Part shown: positions 9,160-18,056 of the stretch, in pieces
How positions within the stretch are numbered: the first letter of the stretch is position 1
How the letters are laid out: every line of letters begins with the position of its first letter
Origin: Siphonobacter sp. BAB-5405
GTDB taxonomy: Bacteria; Bacteroidota; Bacteroidia; Cytophagales; Spirosomataceae
DNA length: 64,000 nt
Reading direction: 5' to 3'
Assembly: GCF_002872335.1 (NCBI RefSeq)
Contig: NZ_NJAG01000026.1
Coordinates: 1 to 64,000 of the forward strand
Notes under the pieces: generated by a model
Database searches by the model: none
What the model was told of the DNA's origin: nothing
What the model saw: the letters and a program-made list of their open reading frames with translations, nothing else
Made by a program: the position numbers and the translations under genes

Positions 9160-9576
9160 ATGATCCGTTATTTTGTAGAGGACGTCGAATTTCAGGTCCC
9201 CTTTCCTCAGAAGACTCGCCGCTGGCTAAATACCGTTGCTTTGGCTGAAGGATTTCAGATTGCCGAGCTTAACTATATTTTTTGTTCCGATGAGTACCTC
9301 CATAAAATCAATGTGGAGTATCTGGAACATGATACGTATACAGACATCATCACGTTTGACAACTCCGAAGAAGAGAAGATCATCAGTGGAGATATTTTTG
9401 TCAGCGTGGAACGAGTTGAGGACAATGCCCGTTCTCTCAACGTCATTTTCCAGGATGAACTCGCTCGGGTAATGGTACACGGTGTTCTACACTTGGCTGG
9501 CTACCTGGACGAGACGGATGAAGAGGAGGAAAATATGAGACGTTTGGAGAGCCACTACCTTCTTACCAGAATTTAA
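9160..9576 (+). CDS. ybeY: Endoribonuclease YbeY (rRNA maturation factor)
   Basis: Metal-dependent endoribonuclease needed for 16S rRNA 3'-end maturation and ribosome quality control. 138 residues, the usual length. The UPF0054 motif is present near residues 107-116 as 'HGVLHLAGYLDET'. The first two zinc-ligand histidines are in place. The third position of the classical HGxLHLxGYDH motif is not His here but falls in 'LDET'; my recollection is that Bacteroidota YbeY proteins commonly differ there, so this need not mean loss of activity. The central 'DTYTDIITFD' is also typical. Followed 142 bp later by mnmG, with two parS-like sites between. Confidence 0.95.
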   Translation: MIRYFVEDVEFQVPFPQKTRRWLNTVALAEGFQIAELNYIFCSDEYLHKINVEYLEHDTYTDIITFDNSEEEKIISGDIFVSVERVEDNARSLNVIFQDELARVMVHGVLHLAGYLDETDEEEENMRRLESHYLLTRI

Positions 9577-9579
9577 AAA

Positions 9580-9631
9580 GTTTTCACGTGGAACATATTT
9601 CTGAAATTTTTAAAAGTTTTCACGTGAAACA
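9580..9631. other. Two parS-like centromere sites
   Basis: GTTTTCACGTGGAACA (9580-9595) and GTTTTCACGTGAAACA (9616-9631) are near-palindromes centred on CACGTG, 36 bp apart and within a longer direct repeat that includes the preceding TTTAAAA stretch. Read on the minus strand both are TGTTYCACGTGAAAAC, matching 14 of 16 positions of the chromosomal parS consensus TGTTTCACGTGAAACA or its TGTTCCACGTGAAACA variant. parS sites bind ParB and usually cluster near the replication origin. No parA or parB gene lies in this window. Function is inferred from the motif. Confidence 0.7.
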
Positions 9632-9717
9632 TCAAAATCCAGCAATTTCTTACCCGACGAAACTGAGCTAATTTTCAAGGAGTTAGCTTCTGAAAATGAG
9701 TCAACTAGAAGCAAGCT

Positions 9718-11580
9718 ATGTTTAGTGAGTACGATGTAATTGTAGTAGGGGCCGGACACGCCGGATGCGAAGCCGCTCATGCCGCTGCCCAGATGGGGTC
9801 GAAGGTGATGCTCATTACGATGAACATGAACACCATCGCCCAGATGTCCTGCAACCCCGCCATGGGGGGTGTAGCCAAGGGCCAGATCGTCCGGGAGGTG
9901 GATGCCTTGGGGGGCATGTCGGGGATCATCTCGGACAAGACCATGATCCAGTTCCGGATGCTTAATCGCTCGAAGGGACCCGCCATGTGGTCGCCGCGTT
10001 GTCAGTCGGACCGGATGCGGTTCGCTGAAGAATGGCGACTGGCTCTGGAGCAAAATCCTAACGTGGATTTCTGGCAGGAGATGGTATCGGGTTTGATCGT
10101 GGAAGAAGGCAAGGCGGTCGGAGTGAAGACGCAACTCGGTATTGAGATCCGTGGGAAAGCAGTGGTACTTACCAACGGTACTTTCCTGAACGGCATCATT
10201 CACATTGGTGAAAAACAATTCGGCGGTGGTCGGACGGCGGAGCGGGCAGCGACCGGAATTACGGAACAGCTCGTACAGCTAGGCTTCGAAGCAGGGCGGA
10301 TGAAAACGGGTACGCCTCCTCGGGTAGATGCCCGTAGTTTGGACTATTCAAAAATGGAAGAACAACTCGGCGATGAAAATCCTGAGAAATTTTCTTACCT
10401 GGATACGCCCCGACTGACTGAGCAACGCAGCTGCTGGATTACCTACACCAATCAGGATGTACACGAAATTCTGCGGACGGGATTTGAAAAATCACCCATG
10501 TTTGCCGGACGTATCAAAGGACTGGGACCTCGTTACTGTCCTTCGGTCGAAGACAAAATCAATCGCTTTGCGGATAAAGATCGCCACCAGATTTTCGTAG
10601 AACCTGAAGGCTGGAATACGGTAGAGGTTTACGTCAATGGCTTCTCGACTTCTTTACCCGAAGATGTACAATACCAGGCTTTGCGAAAAATTCCAGGATT
10701 TGAAAATGTTCGTATGTTCCGTCCGGGGTACGCCATCGAGTATGACTTCTTCCCTCCTACGCAACTCAAGCAAACGCTGGAAACGAAGCTCATTGAAGGT
10801 CTGTACTTCGCCGGACAAATCAACGGAACGACGGGTTATGAAGAAGCCGCCTGTCAGGGACTCATGGCCGGGATCAACGCCCATAATCAGGTACACGGAA
10901 AAGAGTCTTTTGTACTCCATCGCTCGGAAGCGTACATCGGTGTACTCATCGACGATCTGATTAATAAGGGTACGGAAGAACCCTACCGCATGTTCACCTC
11001 GCGGGCTGAATACCGAACCTTGTTACGTCAGGACAATGCCGATTTACGTTTGACTGAAAAAGGCTATCAATTGGGTCTGGCTTCGGAAGAACGCTACCAA
11101 CGGGTACAAGCCAAACAACAATTGACGGCTGAATTGATTGATCGACTCAAAAAATTCAAGGTGGCTCCCGAAGAAGTGAACCCCGCTCTGGAAGCTCAGA
11201 ACTCGGCTTTACTCCGGGAAAAGGGTACTTTATACCAACTTTTAAAGCGTCCAGAATTGGATGTACGGAGTCTGGGTCGGCTGAGCACCGCTGTAGAGGA
11301 ACTACGGAGCGAATATTCGGAGGAAATTCAGGAGCAGGCCGAGATTAATATCAAGTACGAAGACTATATGGAACGGGAGCGGATTCAGGTCGAGAAACTG
11401 AGTCGGCTGGAAAACCTGGTGATCCATCCCAACTTCGACTACGAAAAAATTACGGCCCTTTCCAAAGAGAGTCGTCAGAAACTCGGGCGGATGCGTCCGC
11501 AAACCCTGGGTCAGGCTTCCCGCATCAGCGGCGTATCGCCCTCGGATATTTCTATATTAATGGTACACCTGGGCCGCTAG
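9718..11580 (+). CDS. mnmG: tRNA uridine-5-carboxymethylaminomethyl modification enzyme MnmG (GidA)
   Basis: FAD-dependent enzyme that, with the GTPase MnmE, installs the (carboxymethyl)aminomethyl group at U34 of several tRNAs. 620 residues, full length. The Rossmann FAD motif '[12 protein letters not shown]' is at residues 9-20, the conserved '[13 protein letters not shown]' block near 46-58, the 'KTGTPPRVD' motif near 198-206 and the family C-terminal '[17 protein letters not shown]' at the end. In many bacteria this gene sits near the replication origin, which fits the surrounding DnaA and parS motifs. Codons for about residues 20-100 are clearly more GC-rich than the rest of the gene. 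ATG at 9718 gives the canonical [13 protein letters not shown] start. Confidence 0.98.
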   Translation: MFSEYDVIVVGAGHAGCEAAHAAAQMGSKVMLITMNMNTIAQMSCNPAMGGVAKGQIVREVDALGGMSGIISDKTMIQFRMLNRSKGPAMWSPRCQSDRMRFAEEWRLALEQNPNVDFWQEMVSGLIVEEGKAVGVKTQLGIEIRGKAVVLTNGTFLNGIIHIGEKQFGGGRTAERAATGITEQLVQLGFEAGRMKTGTPPRVDARSLDYSKMEEQLGDENPEKFSYLDTPRLTEQRSCWITYTNQDVHEILRTGFEKSPMFAGRIKGLGPRYCPSVEDKINRFADKDRHQIFVEPEGWNTVEVYVNGFSTSLPEDVQYQALRKIPGFENVRMFRPGYAIEYDFFPPTQLKQTLETKLIEGLYFAGQINGTTGYEEAACQGLMAGINAHNQVHGKESFVLHRSEAYIGVLIDDLINKGTEEPYRMFTSRAEYRTLLRQDNADLRLTEKGYQLGLASEERYQRVQAKQQLTAELIDRLKKFKVAPEEVNPALEAQNSALLREKGTLYQLLKRPELDVRSLGRLSTAVEELRSEYSEEIQEQAEINIKYEDYMERERIQVEKLSRLENLVIHPNFDYEKITALSKESRQKLGRMRPQTLGQASRISGVSPSDISILMVHLGR

Positions 11581-11600
11581 TTGATACAACTGCTTATCGA

Positions 11601-11631
11601 AAAAAACCCCTTCGGATCGAAGGGGTTTTTT
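11601..11631 (+). terminator. Rho-independent terminator after mnmG
   Basis: CCCCTTCG (11607-11614) pairs with CGAAGGGG (11618-11625), flanked by six A and six T, 20 bases after the mnmG stop. Confidence 0.92.
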
Positions 11632-11717
11632 CGTAGCCTTGCCCAGGTATTAAGGATATTTAACCAAGCATACCGAGCTTGTCGAAACAGACACGCGTTG
11701 ATTCAAAAGACTTCGGC

Positions 11718-11725
11718 TATTTTTG
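11718..11725 (+). promoter_or_regulatory. Putative -7 element directly before the methyltransferase start
   Basis: TATTTTTG matches TAnnTTTG. It ends four bases before the ATG at 11730. A start site six or seven bases downstream would fall at the ATG, implying a leaderless transcript or use of the second ATG at 11736. The same arrangement occurs before sbcD. Confidence 0.45.
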
Positions 11726-11729
11726 AAGT

Positions 11730-12614
11730 ATGAAAATGGAAACCCTTGGTCGTTGCCCCGTCTGCGGAAGTGAACACCATTCCCCCTATTTGGTTTGTAA
11801 AGATTACACCGTAAGTCAGGAAGAATTTACGCTGGTCCAATGTCCCTCCTGTGGCTTTGTCTTTACCAATCCCCGACCCACCGAAGCCGCGATTGGTGCC
11901 TACTACCAGTCCACCGAATATATTTCCCATAGTAATACCCGACAGGGAATCATTGCTCAGGCTTACCACCAGGTACGAAAAATCACCCTTCGCAATAAGC
12001 TTAAACTGATCAACGAACTGAGCCCCTCGAAAGGAAAACTCCTCGACGTCGGCTGCGGTACGGGCATGTTTCTGTCGGTAGGCAAAGCCGACGGTTGGAA
12101 GGTTTCGGGCATCGAGCCCGACCCCGGAGCACGGTCGTTAGCCATGAAAGAAACGGGCGAAATCATCCAGTCTTCGATTCTGGAAAGCTATACCAATGAG
12201 ACCTTTGACGTAGTGACGCTCTGGCACGTACTCGAACATATTCATCAGCTCGATGCAACACTGGACTGGCTGCGGCAACGCGTGGCGGGTCATTTGATTA
12301 TTGCTGTTCCTAACTTCCAGTCCTACGATGCCCAGGAATATGGCAAGTACTGGGCGGCTTATGACGTTCCACGCCACCTGTATCATTTCTCCCAGCAAAC
12401 CATGCGGGCTCTGCTCGGCCAGAAAGGATTCCGACTCGAACAGACGCTACCTATGCCCTTCGATTCGTTTTACGTCAGTATGCTCAGTACGAAATACCGG
12501 GATGGAAAAACTAATTACCTGGAAGCGGTACAGAAGGGTTTTCAATCGAATCAGTGGGCCAAACACAACAAGAATAATTACTCAAGTCTGATCTATGTCT
12601 TTAAGAAAATCTAA
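11730..12614 (+). CDS. Class I SAM-dependent methyltransferase with N-terminal zinc ribbon
   Basis: 294 residues. Two Cys pairs near the N-terminus ('CPVCGS' at about 9-14 and 'CPSCGF' at about 37-42) look like a small zinc ribbon. The following methyltransferase fold carries SAM motif I 'LLDVGCGTGMFL' (about residues 102-113), an acidic post-motif 'GIEPDP' (about 127) and 'FDVVTLWHVLEHI' (about 156-168). This is the layout of the Methyltransf_23-type family; the substrate is unknown. The last 20 bases overlap the start of the Ig-like lipoprotein gene, so the two are translationally coupled. The true start may be the second Met (11736). Confidence 0.85.
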   Translation: MKMETLGRCPVCGSEHHSPYLVCKDYTVSQEEFTLVQCPSCGFVFTNPRPTEAAIGAYYQSTEYISHSNTRQGIIAQAYHQVRKITLRNKLKLINELSPSKGKLLDVGCGTGMFLSVGKADGWKVSGIEPDPGARSLAMKETGEIIQSSILESYTNETFDVVTLWHVLEHIHQLDATLDWLRQRVAGHLIIAVPNFQSYDAQEYGKYWAAYDVPRHLYHFSQQTMRALLGQKGFRLEQTLPMPFDSFYVSMLSTKYRDGKTNYLEAVQKGFQSNQWAKHNKNNYSSLIYVFKKI

Positions 12615-14226
12615 GAGCAGCCGGCTAGCTGTGCTGGTAAGTCTGGCCGGAATTCTGTTGTGGGGATGTGCTCAGCAAAGCTCGCCGACGGGAGGTCAAA
12701 AGGATCTGGTTCCACCCAAAGTGACACGAATGGTGCCGCAGAATCAGACGGTCAATTTCAAAGGAAGAGTCGTTGAACTTGAGTTCGACGAGTACATCAA
12801 CATCGATAATCTCAACCAGCAATTACTGATTACCCCGGCCATCGAAGGGACGTTTGACTTTAAAACGTATCCCAAAGGCGTACGCATTACTTTCGATCAG
12901 GACTTCCGGGCTAACACCACGTACACGCTGAATTTCCGGAATGCCTTCAAGGACGTAACCGAGCGAAACCCGGCCCGTAACGTTAAGCTGGTCTTTAGTA
13001 CTGGATCGCAACTGGACTCACTCCGACTCCAGGGAACCGTCAAAGAACTGCTTACAGAAAAACCGGTTTTCGATGCACTCGTCGGTTTGTACCAACAGAG
13101 CGATACGCTCAAGTTCTCCAAAAACAAGCCCTATTATTTAACGAAAACGGATAGCTCGGGTCGCTTTGATCTGGAAAATATGGCACCGGGTCAGTATCGT
13201 CTGGCGGCTCTGAAGGATGTTAACAACAACCTTTTTTACAATACCGAAAAGGAACAAATTGGCTTCCACCCGAACCCGATTACACTTCCGGGTTTTACAG
13301 AATCGCCCGAACTGAAAATTACGGCAGCGGATCATTCGCCCCAGCGTACGCCCAAAACTGTGGCTACCGCCCGCAGTTTTTCGCTGGTTTATCCGCGGGG
13401 TTTGCAAGCCGTACAAGTGCGGTTCGAACGCAAGGAAGATAGTTTGACTTATGCACTCATCGAGACGAATCAGTTACGGTTTTACAATATTCTAAATACG
13501 ACGGATACGGTACGGGCTACCATTACCGTACAGGATTCGCTGAACCGGGATTTCACTCATACACAAAAAATCCGATTTCGGGAACGGGGCAAACGTGATG
13601 CCGATACGCGAGAAGCCATGGAGGTAAAAGTTAATCCAAAAACGGGAGAGGACCAGGAGCAGCTTTTCAAATTGACCATCGATTTTTCCAAACCCATTAC
13701 GCAGTTCAATCCGCTACGGGTAGAAATTCAGGAAGACACCATTCGTCGGGTTATGTTCTCAGCCAACGACTACCAATGGAATCCGTACCGAACACAATTG
13801 AAAATTGAAAAGGAATTAAAGTTTCGCCGGGATGTTCGGAGCATCTTCCCCAAGGGTACATTCATTTCCATTGAAGGCGATACGGCACAGGCAATACGCT
13901 TACTCAATCCTCTTCGTGATCCCGAGAAGTATGGTACCATTAGTGGGGAAGTACGAAATGTACAATCTGATTTTATTGTCGAACTCCTGAGTGCTGCCGA
14001 TTACAAAGTCGTTCGAAGCATACGTAATCAAACCCCGTATACGTTTAAATCGGTACCGGCCGGAACCTACCGTTTGCGACTCGTTTTAGATGTTAATAAA
14101 AATGGACGCTGGGATGCCGGAAATCCGGATGCCTTTATCCCACCCGAAGCCATCATTCTTTTCCCCGGTGAAATCAAACTGAAAGCGAACTTCGAATTAT
14201 TGGGGAATGATTTCACCTTACAATAG
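12595..14226 (+). CDS. Ig-like domain-containing lipoprotein ('SPTGG' family)
   Basis: 543-residue probable lipoprotein. A signal sequence ends in the lipobox 'LLWGC' (Cys at about residue 25), followed by the hallmark 'SSPTGGQKDLVPPKV', typical of a widespread Bacteroidota lipoprotein family with an N-terminal bacterial Ig-like (Big_5) domain (about 40-140). A carboxypeptidase-regulatory-like segment follows at about 150-230 ('TKTDSSGRFDLENMAPGQYRL'), with a second copy near the C-terminus ('VPAGTYRLRLVLDVNKNG'). Probably on the outer membrane; the exact role is unknown. Starts inside the end of the methyltransferase gene and ends at a strong terminator, so the pair is one operon. Confidence 0.85.
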   Translation: MSLRKSKSSRLAVLVSLAGILLWGCAQQSSPTGGQKDLVPPKVTRMVPQNQTVNFKGRVVELEFDEYINIDNLNQQLLITPAIEGTFDFKTYPKGVRITFDQDFRANTTYTLNFRNAFKDVTERNPARNVKLVFSTGSQLDSLRLQGTVKELLTEKPVFDALVGLYQQSDTLKFSKNKPYYLTKTDSSGRFDLENMAPGQYRLAALKDVNNNLFYNTEKEQIGFHPNPITLPGFTESPELKITAADHSPQRTPKTVATARSFSLVYPRGLQAVQVRFERKEDSLTYALIETNQLRFYNILNTTDTVRATITVQDSLNRDFTHTQKIRFRERGKRDADTREAMEVKVNPKTGEDQEQLFKLTIDFSKPITQFNPLRVEIQEDTIRRVMFSANDYQWNPYRTQLKIEKELKFRRDVRSIFPKGTFISIEGDTAQAIRLLNPLRDPEKYGTISGEVRNVQSDFIVELLSAADYKVVRSIRNQTPYTFKSVPAGTYRLRLVLDVNKNGRWDAGNPDAFIPPEAIILFPGEIKLKANFELLGNDFTLQ

Positions 14227-14252
14227 TTGAACGAAGCGATACATTGGTTTCA

Positions 14253-14281
14253 AGCCTCGCCTATCTGGGCGGGGCTTTTTT
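14253..14281 (+). terminator. Rho-independent terminator
   Basis: AGCCTCGCC (14253-14261) pairs with GGGCGGGGCT (ending 14275), with one G-T wobble, and runs into T6. It ends the methyltransferase-lipoprotein operon and sets the left edge of the non-coding block. Confidence 0.88.
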
Positions 14282-14811
14282 GTGCCTTTATCAGTGTCTT
14301 TTCTGATGTGGAAAACTTCTGTGGACAAGTGGCGAAATGAGCCCTAAAATCGCTACTACGGAAAAGCTACATTCAAAATAAAAAATGTCCAAAGATTACG
14401 TGGATAAGTCCGTGGATAACTGGGCCTTTTTCTGTGGAAACGGGGGATAAGCCCTGTGGATGATTTCTGGACCTATACACATTCCTTACTGCACAACCCC
14501 TGAAGAGGAAGATCCCGTTGAAAACTCAGGAGAAATCCCCCGTTTCATACACGAGTTATTAACCGTAATTCACACCCTTCGAAAAACAAACTTTTCCACC
14601 GTGGATAAAACACTATTTTGTGCATAACTACGGTTTGATTGTAAATCAGTATATTAGATGTGGAGAAGCGTGTGGATAGTTGTGGAGAAGTAGGTAAATA
14701 ATCAACGAAGTATCAGGCAAGGATTTGAAAAGAAAAACTTTCCCACTTTTCCACCGCCCTTATTACAACCATTAAAAAAGATTTAAAAGAAAGATATTGT
14801 TAATAAATGTA
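14282..14811. other. Non-coding block dense in DnaA-box-like 9-mers; candidate oriC
   Basis: A 530 bp stretch without a gene. It carries many DnaA-box-like words, nearly all in the same orientation: CGTGGATAA at 14399-14407, 14411-14419 and 14600-14608; TGTGGACAA at 14320-14328; TGTGGATGA at 14455-14463; TGTGCATAA at 14619-14627; TGTGGATAG at 14671-14679; TGTGGAGAA at 14659-14667 and 14681-14689. The right edge (about 14757-14811) is very AT-rich, like a DNA unwinding element. Origin function is inference. The genes to its left are transcribed toward it, which is unusual beside an origin. Confidence 0.5.
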
Positions 14812-16647
14812 ATGGTAAACGATCTGTGTAAACTGATTTTCGTTGGGGCTCTATTGCTCACGCTGAATGTACAGGCTCAGCTCCAGCCCGCTCAAGTGGA
14901 AATGCCCGAAGTACAGTTGGGGCGGGAATACCTTCGTAATGGGGAATATGAAAAAGCCCGTGCTACCCTTGAGAAATTGACGCGGAACAAGGAAACGGTG
15001 GGTGAAGTGTACGAGCCCTATCTGGAAAGTTTGATGCGTCTGAAAGAACTGGGCGAAGCTGAAAAGTTTTTGAAGCGTCAGATCAAGAGTGATGGGGACA
15101 ACCCCTTTTATTTGCTCGACTATGCCCGCCTGCAGGAAAGTCAGGGCAAGATGAAGGAATCGGATAAGCTTTACGCCGAAGCTCTGCTCAAAGCCCAGAA
15201 GAAAGAAGAGCTGACCTATCGCCTTGGAAAGAACCTGGCCGACAAGGATCAGGCCGATTTAGCTGTAAAACTCTTCCAGGAGGCTCGCAAAACGCAAAAT
15301 GATCCCCTACGCTACTCCATCCAGATTGCACGGCTCTATCGCATTCTGCAGCAAAATGAAGCGATGATGGAAGAATACCTCCGGTTTGGATCGCAGGAAG
15401 GCAATACGGATTTAGTTCAGGGCATTCTTCAGGATGAGATGAAGGATGAGAAAATGACCCTGCTTCTGGAAAAACTGCTGTACAGAAAAGTGCAGGAAGT
15501 ACCCAATGAAAAGTACTACGGCGAAATGCTGGTCTGGTACCTCATTCAGCAAAAAGAGTTTGGAAAAGCCTTTATTCAGGCCCGGGCTCTGGATCGTCGC
15601 TTAAAGCAGGAAGGTCAGAAAGTAACCGAGATTGGCTTCATGGCCATGCAGAACAAAGATTACGAGGCAGCGGGGAAAGTTTTTGAATATTTGGTGAAGG
15701 AATACCCCAAAAGTCCCAACTACCCCGTCTACCGCCGACTGTTGATCAACGCTAAAGAGGAAGTGGTCAAAACTACCTACCCCGTCAAATTAGACGATAT
15801 CCGGCTTTTGATTAACGAATACCAGCGATTCTTTGCCGAAGTCGGAGAAAACCCGCGTACGCTGGAAGCTTTGCGAAATACAGCCCATCTGTACGCGTTT
15901 TACCTGAACGAAAAGGACACGGCCGCCGTTATTTTGCAAAAAGCGATCAGGAGTGCGGGAATGGATCAGGATTTCATCGACAAGTGCAAGCTGGATTTAG
16001 GCGATGTGTACTTGTTGAAAAGTGAACCATGGGAAGCAACGCTCCTGTATTCGCAGGTGGAAAAGTCAGCCAAGGAAAGCCCCTTAGGCTATGACGCCAA
16101 GCTGAAGAATGCGAAACTCTCCTACTACAAAGGCGATTTTGAACTAGCGAAGGAAGTGCTCGACATTCTCAAAAAAGCCACCACCCGCGAAATTTCGAAC
16201 GATGCGATCGAGTTGAGCCTGCTCATTCAGGACAATACGGGCATGGATACAACCGAAACGGCGATGAAAGCTTACGCTGCGGTAGATCTGTTGCTCTTCC
16301 AGAACCGGACGGAGGAAGCCTTAGCTTCGCTGAATACCCTCTATGAACAGTACAAGGAACACCCGCTGGCGGATGAAATTTTGTGGCGTCGGGCGAATAC
16401 CCTGGTGAAGCAAAACCGTCCCGCCGAGGCTCTGGCGGATCTGGATAAAATCCTTAAAAACTATTCGGTGGATATTCTGGGAGACGATGCCCTGTTTCTA
16501 TCGGCTAAGATTCAGCAGGAAAATATGAATGATAAAGACACTGCCATGAAGCTGTATCAGGAAATTCTTCAGAAGTATCCTGGAAGTATTTATACCGCCG
16601 AAGCCCGGAAACGTTTCAGAAATCTGCGGGGAGACGCAATAAATTAA
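14812..16647 (+). CDS. Secreted tetratricopeptide-repeat protein
   Basis: About 611 residues. A signal peptide ('LIFVGALLLTLNVQAQ') is followed by almost continuous helical repeats with TPR spacing, such as 'GREYLRNGEYEKARATLEKL', and later 'ILWRRANTLVKQNRPAEAL'. Such proteins scaffold protein complexes in the periplasm or at the outer membrane; the partner is unknown. Start set at the ATG at 14812 (MVNDLCKL). A TTG at 14797 is in frame but lies in the AT-rich end of the non-coding block. Translation ends 24 bases before a terminator, so it is a single-gene unit. Confidence 0.85.
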   Translation: MVNDLCKLIFVGALLLTLNVQAQLQPAQVEMPEVQLGREYLRNGEYEKARATLEKLTRNKETVGEVYEPYLESLMRLKELGEAEKFLKRQIKSDGDNPFYLLDYARLQESQGKMKESDKLYAEALLKAQKKEELTYRLGKNLADKDQADLAVKLFQEARKTQNDPLRYSIQIARLYRILQQNEAMMEEYLRFGSQEGNTDLVQGILQDEMKDEKMTLLLEKLLYRKVQEVPNEKYYGEMLVWYLIQQKEFGKAFIQARALDRRLKQEGQKVTEIGFMAMQNKDYEAAGKVFEYLVKEYPKSPNYPVYRRLLINAKEEVVKTTYPVKLDDIRLLINEYQRFFAEVGENPRTLEALRNTAHLYAFYLNEKDTAAVILQKAIRSAGMDQDFIDKCKLDLGDVYLLKSEPWEATLLYSQVEKSAKESPLGYDAKLKNAKLSYYKGDFELAKEVLDILKKATTREISNDAIELSLLIQDNTGMDTTETAMKAYAAVDLLLFQNRTEEALASLNTLYEQYKEHPLADEILWRRANTLVKQNRPAEALADLDKILKNYSVDILGDDALFLSAKIQQENMNDKDTAMKLYQEILQKYPGSIYTAEARKRFRNLRGDAIN

Positions 16648-16671
16648 GGCGAAATACCATTTGTACAATAA

Positions 16672-16730
16672 AGTCCGTGGCTTGTGATACGATATGTACA
16701 GGGCCGCAGTGAAATAAGCCACGGGCTTTT
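16672..16730 (+). terminator. Probable terminator after the TPR gene
   Basis: CCGTGGCTT (16675-16683) pairs with AAGCCACGG (16716-16724), extended by AG/CT, followed by a T-rich run. The loop is long (32 bases), so confidence is moderate. Confidence 0.65.
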
Positions 16731-16733
16731 CTT

Positions 16734-16741
16734 TAGTTTTG
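16734..16741 (+). promoter_or_regulatory. Putative promoter of the M48-MORN gene
   Basis: TAGTTTTG matches TAnnTTTG and lies 57 bases before the ATG. It is followed by TGTGGACAA (16740-16748) and a perfect DnaA box TTATCCACA (16779-16787), so DnaA could bind within the leader region. Confidence 0.45.
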
Positions 16742-16798
16742 TGGACAAGTACCCCTCATTGTTAATAACTCAGACAAGTTATCCACATTTACACACCT

Positions 16799-17926
16799 AT
16801 GAACAGCTTTTTCAAGCAAGGCCTTCTATGGGGTTTATTAGCGGTAAGTGGACCCGTAATGGCTCAAGATTCCACTGATAATCAAGAAGATCGCTTTCCT
16901 ACCTGGAGCTACGGATCGCAGAAATTGCAAAAAGGTCCTTGTGACGTATACCTATTCAAGTCGAATCAACACGCCGAGACGGTTGTGGATAACATTTTGA
17001 AATCGGCGGGTATGGGCTTTGGTAAACGTAATTTCCAGGTAGTCGAATGCCCTAATACTGATAACTGTTACGCGACTATCATCAATGGCACCCGCTACGT
17101 TGTTTATGATAACGCTTTTCTGAAGCTGGTGGAAAACCGAACCCAAACTGACTGGTCGGCGGTAAGTATCATGGCTCATGAAATCGGGCATCATATTCTG
17201 GGTCATACGTCCGATGGTACCGGTAGCCGTCCTGATAAAGAACTTCAGGCCGACTATTTCTCGGGCTTCGTGTTACACAATCTGGGTGGAAGTTTAGAGA
17301 ATGCTCAGATTGCCATCAAGCTCTTACAAAACGACGAAGGAGATTACACCCATCCACCCAAGCGTGATCGATTATCCGCAATTGAGAAAGGATGGCGAGA
17401 AGCGGATAATTTTTACCCACGTATAGCCAGTAAGGAACCGGCTTCCTCCCCTACCCCATCGACTTCCGTTGCCAAGCTTCCGTCCGCACCACCCGTGAAC
17501 AAGGTGGATACTAAAGCTCCGGAGATTGCTCAGACGGGATGTTTGGCGGGCAATTGCGACAATGGTACAGGGCTCTACGTAAACCGGAAAACGCTGGAAA
17601 AATACGAAGGTGACTGGAAGGAAAGTCGTCCCAACGGTTTTGGAACGCAGTATTATTCAACGGGCAAAAAGAAATACGAAGGAACCTTCCTCAACGGACG
17701 CTTCGATGGCAAAGGTACCTTGTGGTACACCAACGGGGCTATTTACGCCGGTGATTTCTCCGCGGGCCAATGCCATGGTAAAGGGATGTTACGGTACGCT
17801 AACGGCGATCGCTACCTGGGTGATTTTAAAAATGGCTACCGCCATGGAAAAGGTAAATATATTTATGCTAGTGGATACGAGGAAGTGCTGTATTATTTGA
17901 ACGATAAGCGGCAACCCGAAAAATAA
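16799..17926 (+). CDS. Secreted M48-type metalloprotease with C-terminal MORN repeats
   Basis: 375 residues. A signal peptide ends near 'GPVMAQ'. The protease part (about 30-205) carries the zinc motif 'MAHEIGHHILGH' (HExxH, about residues 124-135) and a downstream glutamate in 'ELQADYFSG' (about 148-156), as in family M48. A Pro/Ser linker (about 212-240) leads to about four MORN repeats (about 258-360; for example 'YEGDWKESRPNGFG' and 'YAGDFSAGQCHGKG'). MORN repeats often bind lipid or protein surfaces; here they may place the protease at a membrane. Substrate unknown. A perfect DnaA-box word lies inside the gene at 16984-16992. A strong terminator follows. Confidence 0.85.
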   Translation: MNSFFKQGLLWGLLAVSGPVMAQDSTDNQEDRFPTWSYGSQKLQKGPCDVYLFKSNQHAETVVDNILKSAGMGFGKRNFQVVECPNTDNCYATIINGTRYVVYDNAFLKLVENRTQTDWSAVSIMAHEIGHHILGHTSDGTGSRPDKELQADYFSGFVLHNLGGSLENAQIAIKLLQNDEGDYTHPPKRDRLSAIEKGWREADNFYPRIASKEPASSPTPSTSVAKLPSAPPVNKVDTKAPEIAQTGCLAGNCDNGTGLYVNRKTLEKYEGDWKESRPNGFGTQYYSTGKKKYEGTFLNGRFDGKGTLWYTNGAIYAGDFSAGQCHGKGMLRYANGDRYLGDFKNGYRHGKGKYIYASGYEEVLYYLNDKRQPEK

Positions 17927-17947
17927 TGGTATAGTATTTACAGAGAC

Positions 17948-17971
17948 AAGGCCGGATTCCGGCCTTTTTTT
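17948..17971 (+). terminator. Rho-independent terminator
   Basis: AAGGCCGG (17948-17955) and CCGGCCTT (17959-17966) with a 3-base loop, followed by T7. Confidence 0.92.
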
Positions 17972-18056
17972 GTGCATAATCCAGCGACTTTTGACGTTCA
18001 ATATCAAAATGTTTTAACTTGAACTTCGAAAAGGAATAGATTGGACCTGTACCACT

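Noticed and set aside
9501-9540. YbeY as an inactive protein because the third motif His is missing
   Set aside because: The rest of the motif is intact and I recall the same variation in other Bacteroidota YbeY proteins, so inactivation is not supported.
9610-10218. 202-codon open frame antisense to the start of mnmG
   Set aside because: It covers the GC-rich patch of mnmG, where stop codons are scarce on the other strand; the translation is not protein-like and has no family features.
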